A DNA stretch of 28,975 nucleotides from Prevotella sp. CAG:617. GTDB lineage: Bacteria > Bacteroidota > Bacteroidia > Bacteroidales > Bacteroidaceae. The notes beneath the pieces were generated by a model, which worked only from the letters and a program-made list of their open reading frames with translations, was not told the origin of the DNA and ran no database searches. Of the stretch, positions 15,423 to 24,100 are shown in pieces. The DNA is taken from positions 1,405-30,379 of the forward strand of contig FR903634.1 of assembly GCA_000438115.1 (NCBI GenBank), given 5' to 3'. The translations under genes were made by a program, and so were the position numbers. How positions within the stretch are numbered: position 1 is the stretch's first letter; every line of letters starts with the position of its first letter.

Positions 15423-16718
15423 ATGAACATTATCCGATATCCCGAAAAATCTTCCTGGACAAAGCTGCTGCAACGTCCTTTATTTGACCTTTCGTCACTT
15501 TACGAAAAGGTTCGCGCCATACTTGATGATGTCAAACAAAATGGTGATGAAGCATTAATCAAGTACGAAGAATTATTTGACCACATCAAACTGAATGATT
15601 TAGCGGTTCAACCAGAGGAATTGGAAGAAGCAGGGAAAGAATTGAAACCTGAGCTCAAGACAGCCATACAGTCGGCTCTTGAGCACATCAAAAAATTCCA
15701 TGAAGCTCAAGAGTTTGCCCCTATCCGTGTTGAAACAGCCCCGGGAGTCATCTGCGAACAGCGAAGTGTCCCGATCAGTAAAGTAGGACTTTACATTCCA
15801 GGCGGATCCGCACCATTATTTTCTACTGTACTCATGCTGGCTGCGCCCGCACATATTGCAGGCTGCGAATCCATCATCCTATGCACCCCCCCAAATAAAG
15901 AAGGAAAGATTAATGATGCAATCCTTTTTGCAGCCAAACTAACGGGAGTCAACAAAATCTACAAAATAGGCGGCTCACAAGCCATTGCTGCTATGGCTTA
16001 TGGAACAGAAACCATCCCGAAAGTGGACAAAATTTTCGGCCCCGGCAATCAGTTTGTCATGGCAGCCAAACAGTTGGTTGCATTGGAAAACGTGGCCATC
16101 GACATGCCCGCAGGACCAAGTGAAGTTGCAGTTATTGCTGATGACAGCTGCCAACCAGAATTTGTAGCAGCAGACCTTCTCAGTCAGGCAGAACACGGAC
16201 CAGACAGTCAGGTTTTGCTCATCACTCCTCATGCTGAGATCATTCAGCCTGTTCAGATTGAAATCGACCGACAGTTAGCTACACTCCCCCGTAAAGACAT
16301 TGCTGAGAAATCCCTTACAAACAGTCAGATTATCTTGGTAAAAAATATGGCAGAAGCAATCGAAATCACCAACGAATATGCTCCGGAACATCTGATTATT
16401 GCCACACGCAATCCAAGAGAGATTGCTCACCAAATTCAACATGCAGGCTCAGTCTTTTTAGGTCATTACAGTACAGAAAGTGCCGGCGATTATGCATCCG
16501 GCACCAATCATACCCTGCCGACCAAAGGCTATGCCAAAGCCTACAGTGGTCTGTGTTTAGATAGTTTCATGCGCAAAATTACCTACCAGGAATTAAGCGC
16601 AGATGGCTTACGCCATCTCGGTCCTATTATTGAAGAAATGGCTCAAGCCGAACAACTTACGGCTCACAAGCAAGCCATAAGCATTCGTTTAGCCACACTC
16701 TCTACAGAAAACCAGTAG
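15423..16718 (+). CDS. hisD: Histidinol dehydrogenase
   Basis: A 431-residue zinc enzyme that performs the last two oxidations of histidine synthesis, histidinol to histidinal to histidine, with two NAD. Conserved stretches include VGLYIPGGSAPLFSTVLMLAAPAHIAG, KIFGPGNQFVMAAKQLV, IDMPAGPSEVAVIAD, the metal-site segment LLSQAEHGPDSQV, and GSVFLGHYSTESAGDYASGTNHTLPT. ATG 15423 is chosen over TTG 15414 because MNIIRYPEKSSW fits the family start. Gaps to hisG (37 nt) and hisC (34 nt) support one operon. Confidence 0.97.
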   Translation: MNIIRYPEKSSWTKLLQRPLFDLSSLYEKVRAILDDVKQNGDEALIKYEELFDHIKLNDLAVQPEELEEAGKELKPELKTAIQSALEHIKKFHEAQEFAPIRVETAPGVICEQRSVPISKVGLYIPGGSAPLFSTVLMLAAPAHIAGCESIILCTPPNKEGKINDAILFAAKLTGVNKIYKIGGSQAIAAMAYGTETIPKVDKIFGPGNQFVMAAKQLVALENVAIDMPAGPSEVAVIADDSCQPEFVAADLLSQAEHGPDSQVLLITPHAEIIQPVQIEIDRQLATLPRKDIAEKSLTNSQIILVKNMAEAIEITNEYAPEHLIIATRNPREIAHQIQHAGSVFLGHYSTESAGDYASGTNHTLPTKGYAKAYSGLCLDSFMRKITYQELSADGLRHLGPIIEEMAQAEQLTAHKQAISIRLATLSTENQ

Positions 16719-16752
16719 ACCAACATTACCCAACTTACGCATAAACAATCCT

Positions 16753-17796
16753 ATGAAAGATCTGAAACTCTTAGTTCGTCCCAATATTCTTGCCCTTGAA
16801 CCATACAGTTCTGCCCGCGACGAATATAAAGATACCGGGAACGGCATTTTTCTTGATGCAAATGAGAGTCCGTTTAATATGCCAGACAATCGCTATCCCG
16901 ATCCTCATCAGGAGCAAATAAAAAATCAATTATCCCGCATAAAGGGAATTGCCCCACAAAAAATTTTCTTAGGAAACGGAAGCGATGAAGCCATCGACTT
17001 GGTTTTTCGCGTATTCTGCACCCCGCAGCGTGACAATGTCGTGTCCATTTCCCCCACCTATGGCATGTATGAAGTGGCTGCACATATCAACGATACAGAA
17101 TACCGTAGTCTGCAACTTGACGAACACTTCAGTTTTCGTGCTGAAAATCTGTTGCAACTTACCAACGAGCGCACCAAAGCTATTTTTCTGTGTTCCCCCA
17201 ATAATCCAACCGGAAATGTTCTTCCCGACGCAGAAATCACCAAAGTGCTCGAACAGTTCCAAGGCATGGTTGTAATAGACGAAGCCTACATTGACTTTTC
17301 CAATACCCCATCCCTACTGCAACAACTTGACAAATATCCCAACCTGATTGTGTTGCAAACCTTCTCAAAGGCATGGGGAGCTGCCGGTATCCGACTCGGC
17401 ATGGCCTTTGCCCATCCCGATGTCATTCAACTGTTCAACAAAGTCAAATATCCCTATAATGTTAATGCCCTTACCCAGCGTGAAGCATTGAACTTACTGA
17501 AAAAACGATTCGACGTCAATAAATGGGTACGCACCATTGTAGAAGAAAAATTACGTGTTGCTGAAGCCATTCGACAGCTTCCGTTCTGTCAGAAAATATA
17601 TCCATCAGACGCAAACTTCCTGCTTGTCAAGATGAACAATGCACAGGAAATTTACGACTATTTGCTCGAACGGCGAATCATTGTGCGCAACCGCACCCAT
17701 ACTCCATTGTGCCAAAACTGTTTACGTATAACCATTGGTTCTGCCACAGAAAATACACGTCTTCTGGCAGCTCTCCGACAATACCCAGCCTCATGA
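16753..17796 (+). CDS. hisC: Histidinol-phosphate aminotransferase
   Basis: A 347-residue PLP-dependent class I/II aminotransferase that converts imidazole acetol phosphate and glutamate to histidinol phosphate. LFLCSPNNPTGN-like segment AIFLCSPNNPTGNVLP, VVIDEAYIDFS with the cofactor aspartate, and TFSKAWGAAGIRLGMAFAHP with the Schiff-base lysine are visible, and the N-terminal ANESPFNMPDNRYPDP holds the substrate-binding region. The stop overlaps the hisB start in ATGA (17793-17796), which implies translational coupling. Confidence 0.96.
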   Translation: MKDLKLLVRPNILALEPYSSARDEYKDTGNGIFLDANESPFNMPDNRYPDPHQEQIKNQLSRIKGIAPQKIFLGNGSDEAIDLVFRVFCTPQRDNVVSISPTYGMYEVAAHINDTEYRSLQLDEHFSFRAENLLQLTNERTKAIFLCSPNNPTGNVLPDAEITKVLEQFQGMVVIDEAYIDFSNTPSLLQQLDKYPNLIVLQTFSKAWGAAGIRLGMAFAHPDVIQLFNKVKYPYNVNALTQREALNLLKKRFDVNKWVRTIVEEKLRVAEAIRQLPFCQKIYPSDANFLLVKMNNAQEIYDYLLERRIIVRNRTHTPLCQNCLRITIGSATENTRLLAALRQYPAS

Positions 17797-18857
17797 AACG
17801 TATTCTTTTTATTGACCGAGACGGTACACTCATACAGGAACCTGCTGACGAACAAATTGACAGTTTTCAGAAACTCGTATTCGTACCCGGAATGATCCGC
17901 GCTCTTTCGGACATCTGCCGCAAAACTGACTATGAACTCGTCATGGTTACAAACCAGGACGGGCTCGGCACGCCCTCATTTCCGGAAGAGACCTTCTGGC
18001 CCGTACAAAACTTCCTGCTCCAAACTCTTGAAGGAGAAGGTATCCACTTCAGCCGCATCTGTATTGACCGCCATTTCCCGAAGGACAATGCTCCTACACG
18101 AAAGCCCGGCACAGGAATGCTTACAGACTATCTTGACGGCAATACTGACATGGCTCACTCTTATGTTATAGGAGATCGGTCAACCGACGCAGAATTAGCA
18201 CGCAACTTGGGATGCAAGTCCTTGATACTTGGTCCGGACATAAACTGGCCGCACATTGCCCAAGTTGTCATTGCCGGCACCCGAAGCGCCACTCTGCATC
18301 GTCAAACAGCAGAAACAGATGTCCGTGTCAGCATTAATCTTGACGGACAGGGATTATGCAACATTGATACAGGCATCCCGTTTTTCGATCACATGCTTTC
18401 GCAACTTCCTCATCATGGAGGATTCGACCTCAGCATACAGGCACACGGCGATCTGCAAGTTGACGAGCATCATACAATTGAAGATGTAGCCATCGTACTC
18501 GGAGAATGCTTGCGTCAGGCCATGGCCGACAAACGTGGTGCAGAACGATATGGTTACGTCTTACCCATGGACGACTGTCTGTGTCGTGTAGCTCTTGATT
18601 TTGGAGGAAGACCATGGTTGGTATGGCGTGCCAAATTCCGCCGACCCACCGTAGGAGGAATTGCCACAGAACTCTTCCCTCATTTCTTCAAAACATTATC
18701 CGACCATGCTGCCATTAATCTCCACATCAAGGCACGAGGACATAACGAACACCATAAAATTGAAGGAATCTTCAAGGCACTGGCCCGCGCCATCAAGATG
18801 GCAAAGCAACGCGACATTAACCACCTGACCCTCCCCAGCAGCAAAGGAGCCCTCTAG
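17793..18857 (+). CDS. hisB: Bifunctional histidinol-phosphatase / imidazoleglycerol-phosphate dehydratase
   Basis: A 354-residue fusion enzyme. Residues 1 to about 165 are a HAD phosphatase: FIDRDGTLIQEP is the nucleophile motif, MVTNQDGLGT follows, and YVIGDRSTDAELA is the Mg site; it removes phosphate from histidinol phosphate. The remainder is IGP dehydratase with the Mn-binding segments DEHHTIEDVAIVLGE and GHNEHHKIEGIFKAL, which converts imidazoleglycerol phosphate to imidazole acetol phosphate. ATG 17793 is preferred over the in-frame ATG 17709 inside hisC because it begins MKRILFIDRDGT. hisH, hisA, hisF and hisIE are not in the window and must be elsewhere. The next gene follows after 22 nt. 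Confidence 0.97.
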   Translation: MKRILFIDRDGTLIQEPADEQIDSFQKLVFVPGMIRALSDICRKTDYELVMVTNQDGLGTPSFPEETFWPVQNFLLQTLEGEGIHFSRICIDRHFPKDNAPTRKPGTGMLTDYLDGNTDMAHSYVIGDRSTDAELARNLGCKSLILGPDINWPHIAQVVIAGTRSATLHRQTAETDVRVSINLDGQGLCNIDTGIPFFDHMLSQLPHHGGFDLSIQAHGDLQVDEHHTIEDVAIVLGECLRQAMADKRGAERYGYVLPMDDCLCRVALDFGGRPWLVWRAKFRRPTVGGIATELFPHFFKTLSDHAAINLHIKARGHNEHHKIEGIFKALARAIKMAKQRDINHLTLPSSKGAL

Positions 18858-18879
18858 GCCATAATCCATAACCATACAA

Positions 18880-19452
18880 ATGAAAACAAAGAGTTGTCTG
18901 ATTATTATTCTAATGAGCATTCTTTCCGGATGTTCTCCCATAGCGATAGATGACGACGGAACAGACGATCCTTCCAACCCGCCATCAGGAGAAGACACTC
19001 CGGCAGATACTTCTGGAGGAAAAACAGACACATACAGCGTATCAGAGGCATTAGCATTGTCTACATCCGAATCAAAATATATCCGGGTACGAGGTTACAT
19101 CGTCGGACATATCCTGAACCGTACATATTTTTTCAGTATTCCAGAAGCAAAAGCCAATACCAATTTCCTCATAGCCGACCAACCATACGAGACACGCGAA
19201 GCATACTGTATGCCTATCGGACTAAACAAAGGAGATGAATTCCAACCCGAATTAAACCTTCTGGACCACCCTGAATATTTTCAACGCCCCATCATCATTG
19301 GAGGAAACACAACAAGCTATTTCAGCAAATGCGGCATCAGAGTAGTCCTTACCTACCAATGGGATGACTCAGATTCATCAACGCTACTGCCTCCCGGCAT
19401 AGATACGACCGATACTGACATCATAAATGGCCGAATGAGTTTCACACACTGA
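18880..19452 (+). CDS. DUF6359-like lipoprotein
   Basis: A 190-residue lipoprotein. The signal ends with ILSGC, lipid-bearing Cys at residue 18, followed by an acidic, Pro/Gly/Ser-rich linker (about residues 22-48). The body begins YSVSEALAL and has KYIRVRGYIVGHILN, NTNFLIADQPYE, CMPIGLNKGDEFQPELNLLDHPEYFQRPIIIGGNTTSYF, which resembles the OB-fold-like DUF6359 domain of Bacteroidetes cell-surface proteins. No enzymatic function is known to me. It starts 22 nt after hisB with no terminator or TAnnTTTG between them, so the histidine transcript probably continues into it. A strong hairpin terminator follows. Confidence 0.68.
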   Translation: MKTKSCLIIILMSILSGCSPIAIDDDGTDDPSNPPSGEDTPADTSGGKTDTYSVSEALALSTSESKYIRVRGYIVGHILNRTYFFSIPEAKANTNFLIADQPYETREAYCMPIGLNKGDEFQPELNLLDHPEYFQRPIIIGGNTTSYFSKCGIRVVLTYQWDDSDSSTLLPPGIDTTDTDIINGRMSFTH

Positions 19453-19518
19453 GAGCACAAGACACAAACAGATAAGTTACTCATACAAGACTTACCCCCC
19501 AAAGGTGGCAAACAAGAC

Positions 19519-19564
19519 AAACAAGGTCGGAAGTAAAACATATAACTTCCGACCTTGTTTTGCT
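19519..19564 (+). terminator. Intrinsic terminator ending the his-lipoprotein transcript
   Basis: A perfect 16-bp stem AAACAAGGTCGGAAGT (19519-19534) with ACTTCCGACCTTGTTT (19545-19560) and a 10-nt A-rich loop, ending in TTTTG. The rest of 19453-19698 shows no other element I can name. Confidence 0.85.
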
Positions 19565-19698
19565 TTCCCCCGACTTTTATCAGAATGACACGGATGGCAG
19601 TAAAAAAAACGATATGCACACCTCATTCTTATTCCTTCCCACTATTCCTTTATCTGCCACTTTCAACGCCCCAAAGAACAATGTAGCAAAATATAGCG

Positions 19699-19730
19699 TT
19701 TGCTCATTTTTCATTTATTCCGTACTTTTG
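19699..19730 (+). promoter_or_regulatory. Promoter of the metallophosphoesterase gene
   Basis: TTTG at 19699-19702, 20 nt, then TACTTTTG at 19723-19730. The ATG at 19736 is only 5 nt after this box, so the transcript may have essentially no leader. Confidence 0.75.
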
Positions 19731-19735
19731 CACAC

Positions 19736-20561
19736 ATGACCCGATTGCAAAAATACATACCGCGTATCCTACTTGCCACTTGCGGCTTTTGGCTCGGAAG
19801 CTGCTCATTGTTTGACTATCATCCATACGATGGAAAAGTAAGTGGAACAACAAACATAAACACGATCAACATCAGCCGAATTGAATCAGAATGTACCGGA
19901 AAAGATACGATTAAATTCGCTGTAATCAGTGACACGCAACGCTGGTATGACGAAACACAAATACTGGTGGATACCCATCAACAAACGTACAGACATTGAT
20001 TTTGTCATTCATTGCGGCGATCTGACGGATTTTGGAGCAACCCGTGAATTTGAATGGCAACGCGACATTTTACAAAAATTACAATGTCCGTACGTCACCC
20101 TCATTGGCAACCACGACTGCCTGGCTACGGGGATGGACACTTTCAAAAAGATATTTGGAGAACCCAACTTTAGTTTTAACGCCAACTTCATTCATTTTGT
20201 ATGCCTCAACACCAATGCCATGGATGCGGATAACGGAATAAACATACCAGACTTCGGTTTTCTGCAAAACGATCTGCTGACCACCAACGCCGAACAGACA
20301 CCACTGACCATAATGGCCATGCATGCAGCTCCCGGATCAGAACAATTCAACAACGGCAGCACCCCATTGCTGGGTTATTTTGCGCAGCAATATCCTCACA
20401 CGCTGCTGGCTCTCAACGGACACGGGCATCACACCGGAGTAACTTTCCCGTTAGGAAAAAACGGGATTCCATTTTATGAATGCGGCGCTGCCAACCACAT
20501 GAACTATCTTATATTCACCGTAACTCGCCAAGGATATGTCTATGAAGCCCACTCTATGTAA
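19736..20561 (+). pseudogene. Lipoprotein calcineurin-like metallophosphoesterase, frameshifted
   Basis: Two overlapping frames make one protein. The first encodes a lipoprotein signal (WLGSC, Cys 23) and the first metal motif FAVISDTQRWYDETQ. The second continues with INKRTDIDFVIHCGDLTDFG, IGNHDC and NGHGHHTG, the remaining metal-binding motifs of calcineurin-like phosphoesterases. The first frame stops at about 19999, but removing one C from the CCC run at 19974-19976 restores DTINKRTDIDF and a product of about 274 residues. The rest of the gene looks intact, so this is a recent mutation or a sequence error. Substrate unknown. The 3' end overlaps the next gene by 20 nt. Confidence 0.85.
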
Positions 20562-21276
20562 TTACGGCATAACCTATCTGATTATCATTTTTCTGTTCCT
20601 GTTTTCCACAAAAGGAACAGCCCAAACTGCCGAAACAGACTTCCTCTGCCAAAATCCGGACTCCGTCATTACGACAGGGCCCATACCTGCAGATACCGAC
20701 AGTAATTCAACACGCTATCGGAAAGCAAGCAACCGATATGTGCGCATCTGGAACAAACTCATGCCTCGTCATGTAAAACTGCAATATGCTGGAGGAACAG
20801 GATTATTGGCCATAGGACCAGGATGGCACTATGGTCGTTACCATGATACATTTGAAACAGATGTTCTGTTTGGATTTCTGCCTCGATTTTCATCAGACCA
20901 CGCCAAAATGGTATTTACGCTAAAACAGGTTTTCAAGCCCTGGCACGTAAAAGTATCTCCACAGCTGACGCTCTCACCCTTGAATACGGGTGTATTTTTC
21001 ACCACCATATCCGGAAATAGCTTCTGGAAAAAACAACCTCAAAAATACCCCAAAGGATATTACTGGTTTTCAACCAAAATCAGGTCACACATCTTTATTG
21101 GACAAAGTCTGAAGCTAAACATTCCTCCCCAAAAGCGCTTTTATCACAAAAGTGTCGAATTATACTACGAATTAAATACGTGTGACCTCTACATCCTAAG
21201 TGCCGTTACCAACCGCTACTTGAAACTACGTGACATTTTGGGAGTGGCCATCGGACTTAAACTGGAAATGCTCTAA
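20542..21276 (+). CDS. Conserved secreted protein, probable outer-membrane beta protein
   Basis: A 244-residue protein of unknown function. The signal peptide (GITYLIIIFLFLFSTKGTAQ) is clear. The mature part has alternating aromatic/hydrophobic strands (HVKLQYAGGTGLLAIGPGWHYG, FETDVLFGFLPRF, WHVKVSPQLTLSPL, SVELYYELNTCDLY, RDILGVAIGLKLEML), which suggests an outer-membrane beta structure; this is inference. I chose ATG 20542, with AAGGA 7 nt upstream, over ATG 20536, which is 1 nt from it. The start lies inside the end of the metallophosphoesterase, so the two are coupled, and the frameshift upstream may lower its expression. Confidence 0.6.
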   Translation: MKPTLCNYGITYLIIIFLFLFSTKGTAQTAETDFLCQNPDSVITTGPIPADTDSNSTRYRKASNRYVRIWNKLMPRHVKLQYAGGTGLLAIGPGWHYGRYHDTFETDVLFGFLPRFSSDHAKMVFTLKQVFKPWHVKVSPQLTLSPLNTGVFFTTISGNSFWKKQPQKYPKGYYWFSTKIRSHIFIGQSLKLNIPPQKRFYHKSVELYYELNTCDLYILSAVTNRYLKLRDILGVAIGLKLEML

Positions 21277-21321
21277 AAAAAGCAGAAAAAGCACATTTGT
21301 TAAACATGCTTTTTCTGCTTT
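21274..21321. terminator. Bidirectional terminator between convergent genes
   Basis: AAAGCAGAAAAAGCA (21279-21293) pairs perfectly with TGCTTTTTCTGCTTT (21307-21321). On the minus strand the stem is followed by seven T, so it is strongest for the sulfatase-maturase gene; on the plus strand it ends in TTT. Confidence 0.8.
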
Positions 21322-21346
21322 AACCGTCCCTTGTTCCATACACAGA

Positions 21347-22606
21347 CTATTTTGTTTGCCGATAAGGCGGCATGCCTTGTCGGATCCAGTCCATCACCAA
21401 CGCCGGTGCCTGCTGATGTTGTAACTGATATTTCATGAAATCCATATAGGGAGCCACATGCTCAAAATAACGATAATAGCCGGCACAAAGATAATTGTGT
21501 CCCCACTGCCCGTCAACCGAACTGGCAAAACGATTACGGGGACACTCTCCATGACAAGCAAACTGATAGGTACAACGCCGGCACTGGTCAGTTAATTTAT
21601 CACGTTTGTCAGCACCAAATCGCAACTGGGCCGGACTCGACATCATTTGCTGAAGTGACTGCTCATATATGTTCCCAAGCCTGTACTCAGGAAATACGAA
21701 ATGGTCACAAACGTACAAATCACCATTATGTTCCATGGCGGCAGCATGACCGCAAGTCTCAGCCAGAGAACATACCGACGGAGCCACACCAGCCCAGTTG
21801 GCCAAAGTAGCATCAAAAATCTGGATGTAGAACTCTGCTACATCATGGCGCACCCATTCATCGAACAACTGGCATAGAAACTGTCCCCAAGCCTCCGGTG
21901 TCACTGAAAAATCCGTAACTTCAGCAGCTCCCACTCCTTCGGCAGGTGAAGCCAGCATTCTACCGTCATCATGTCGCCAATATCTTTCCACCACTGGAGT
22001 AAACTGAATGTAACGACATCCGATTTCCTTAAAAAAGTGATAAAAGTCAAGAGGATACTGTACACTCAAATCATTCACCACGGCCATCGCATTCCATTCC
22101 ACTCCATAGCGATTCAGGATTGAAATACCCCGCATTACCTGGCGGAATGAAGGACGCCCGCCACGGCTGCGTCTGTAAGCATCATGAAAGTCCTGAGGTC
22201 CATCAATAGAAACTCCTACCAGAAAATGATGATCACGGAAAAAGCGTGCCCACTCATCGGTAATTAACGTTCCGTTTGTCTGGAAAGCATTATCTACATG
22301 ACGCCCTGCGGCATATCGCTGTTGTAAAGCTATGGCTTTCTGGTAGAACGTAAGCGGACGCATCATGGGTTCCCCCCCATGCCACGTAAACAAGACAGGA
22401 CTACCAGGCGGATGCATTTCGATATATTCACGTGTAAAACGCTCAAGCAACTCGTCACTCATCACCCCACTGCCGGAAGCTGGGCGATGCTTGTACATCT
22501 TTGATTTTTCCAAATAATAACAATACTCACAGGCCAGGTTACACAACGCACCTGCAGGTTTCGTCATTACATATACTGGACGAAAGAATTCGGTTGAAGT
22601 ATCCAT
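21347..22606 (-). CDS. Anaerobic sulfatase-maturating radical SAM enzyme
   Basis: A 419-residue anSME. It oxidises the active-site Cys or Ser of sulfatases to formylglycine using SAM and three 4Fe-4S clusters. The radical SAM motif CNLACEYC is at residues 22-29. FTWHGGEPMMRPL, FQTNGTLITDEWARFF, VGVSIDGPQDFHDAYR and EWNAMAVVND are the barrel segments, and the C-terminal SPASM region has clusters CSLAETCGHAA, CDHFVFPEYRLGNIY, CRRCTYQFACHGECPRNRF and LCAGYYRYFEHVAPYMDFM. These match, from memory, the characterised Bacteroides thetaiotaomicron enzyme (ChuR). It starts 32 nt after the barrel gene and is probably cotranscribed with it. A likely client sulfatase lies at 25159. Confidence 0.95.
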   Translation of the reverse strand: MDTSTEFFRPVYVMTKPAGALCNLACEYCYYLEKSKMYKHRPASGSGVMSDELLERFTREYIEMHPPGSPVLFTWHGGEPMMRPLTFYQKAIALQQRYAAGRHVDNAFQTNGTLITDEWARFFRDHHFLVGVSIDGPQDFHDAYRRSRGGRPSFRQVMRGISILNRYGVEWNAMAVVNDLSVQYPLDFYHFFKEIGCRYIQFTPVVERYWRHDDGRMLASPAEGVGAAEVTDFSVTPEAWGQFLCQLFDEWVRHDVAEFYIQIFDATLANWAGVAPSVCSLAETCGHAAAMEHNGDLYVCDHFVFPEYRLGNIYEQSLQQMMSSPAQLRFGADKRDKLTDQCRRCTYQFACHGECPRNRFASSVDGQWGHNYLCAGYYRYFEHVAPYMDFMKYQLQHQQAPALVMDWIRQGMPPYRQTK

Positions 22607-22638
22607 CTTAAAATACGATTAATCGATAAAACAATGAG

Positions 22639-23874
22639 CTAAAACGCCTCGCCAAATCCAAACACAACACCACGTGTATGACGGCCAAATCCATAATCCA
22701 CGCGTAAATTCATGTTGTGTTTAAATTCAAAACGTACACCAAGACCATAATTCGGTAGGAAGCGTGACTTTCCTATTTTGCCCAAAGACGGGAAAACAAT
22801 TCCTCCACCTCCCCAAGCAACCAAACCAATGCGCTTATACACACGCTGACGCAATTCAAGCTGCGAAGATAGCTGACTGCAATCCATATATTGCCCTTCA
22901 TAGTACCCCCGCATACGTGAAACCCCGCTACCAACCTGCTCACGCAACGGCCACGGCGTATCCTGCGGATTAAGACGGCCATACAAATCAAACGCCAACA
23001 ATCCTCCTTTCCAGACTTTTTGATAAGCATCAAACGTTACCGTAGTCTGAAACAGACTTTTATGATATGTTCCCAACAAAGACGGATAAACCATCTCTTT
23101 CAACATAAAATAAACACCTCGCTGCGGATTAGGAAGGAAATCCCGCGTGTCGTACAATACGGAAACACCAATTCCCGTAAAATAATATTCCGACCGCTGA
23201 CCTTCTAAATAAGCAGGTTCAAGCAAATGGCGTCCATTCATATACAAAGCTTCCAACGAAGCTCCCACGTAAAACTGACCGACGGCTCGCCAAGCATAAT
23301 CAACATCAACCACCGTTGACTGCCTTGTATATGACGAAGCCGTATTATGAGCGCATGCATCATACGAAATACCCCAAAAGTCAAGTGGCTTATTGGCAAA
23401 TACTGCCCGATATGACAAGCGGTGACGACGTCCCTTAAAATAATTGTTTCCTGAAGCTTGAATAGCATAAAATCCTGTTACGGAAACCTTACCTCCCACT
23501 GACACATCGGAAGGCGGCATAATTGAATCCTGACGATCCAAACGATAGAGTGCCGAAAAGATTCCTCCAATTCCTAATTCTGACTCAATAGAATAAGTAG
23601 GCGCAGGTAAAAAAGAAACGTCAATCTTCTTTTCAAAAGAACGGTCTTTGTTACCATAAATCAAACGCCGCCACCAGTTATCCTTAACCTTTTTAACCGT
23701 TCCGGTGTCTGCTTTTAACTGATTACTTGTCGATATCAAAGAATCAGTATGTAAAGAACATACTTCAGTGCTGTCGGACCGATGACCGAAGCATACTATT
23801 GATACGGCATAAAAAAACAAGACACAAAACTTACGGACATGAATACACTTGAACTGGGGAAACGACTTTATCAT
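22639..23874 (-). CDS. BamA/TamA-family outer membrane beta-barrel protein
   Basis: A 411-residue protein with an N-terminal signal-like segment (VRKFCVLFFYAVSIVCFGH) and a barrel that ends in phenylalanine (VVFGFGEAF), the usual outer-membrane insertion signal. GVSRMRGYYEGQYMD resembles the conserved RGF/RGY loop of the surface-antigen D15 family, and many strands alternate (VSVTGFYAIQASGNNYF, FKHNMNLRVDYGFGRH). No POTRA repeats are visible in the short N-terminal region, so this is a compact barrel, not the essential BamA. Its substrate or cargo is unknown. It is upstream of the anSME gene in the same direction. Confidence 0.8.
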   Translation of the reverse strand: MIKSFPQFKCIHVRKFCVLFFYAVSIVCFGHRSDSTEVCSLHTDSLISTSNQLKADTGTVKKVKDNWWRRLIYGNKDRSFEKKIDVSFLPAPTYSIESELGIGGIFSALYRLDRQDSIMPPSDVSVGGKVSVTGFYAIQASGNNYFKGRRHRLSYRAVFANKPLDFWGISYDACAHNTASSYTRQSTVVDVDYAWRAVGQFYVGASLEALYMNGRHLLEPAYLEGQRSEYYFTGIGVSVLYDTRDFLPNPQRGVYFMLKEMVYPSLLGTYHKSLFQTTVTFDAYQKVWKGGLLAFDLYGRLNPQDTPWPLREQVGSGVSRMRGYYEGQYMDCSQLSSQLELRQRVYKRIGLVAWGGGGIVFPSLGKIGKSRFLPNYGLGVRFEFKHNMNLRVDYGFGRHTRGVVFGFGEAF

Positions 23875-23894
23875 GCTTTCTTTTTTTCTGACTG

Positions 23895-23902
23895 CAAAAA
23901 TA
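23895..23902 (-). promoter_or_regulatory. Candidate -7 element for the barrel-anSME operon
   Basis: Minus strand TATTTTTG, 21 nt upstream of the barrel ATG. No clear -33 box. The remainder of 23903-24030 is AT-rich without another element I can identify. Confidence 0.4.
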
Positions 23903-24030
23903 ATAGTATTAAAAGACTTGTCGCGTACTTTTCATAATTAAAACGACTTCCATTTTATAAAATTATAATAAACCGACTCAAAAACAATTTCGGCTAGAAC
24001 AAATTATATCTGCAAATTCATTTGCACAAC

Positions 24031-24080
24031 AAAAAAGCCGTTCCCACCACAAGCATAACGCTTGAAAGGAAACGGCCCTT
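24031..24080 (-). terminator. Intrinsic terminator after nagB
   Basis: On the minus strand GCCGTTTCC (24068-24076) pairs with GGGAACGGC (24037-24045) with a one-base bulge, an inner CAAGC/GCTTG hairpin occupies the apex, and the stem is followed by six T (24031-24036). Confidence 0.8.
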
Positions 24081-24100
24081 GTTTTTAAAAGGTCTGTCAA

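Noticed and set aside
19974..19976. Programmed ribosomal frameshifting at the CCC run in the metallophosphoesterase
   Set aside because: No slippery heptamer or downstream stem is evident, and the family is normally encoded in one frame, so a mutation or sequence error is simpler.
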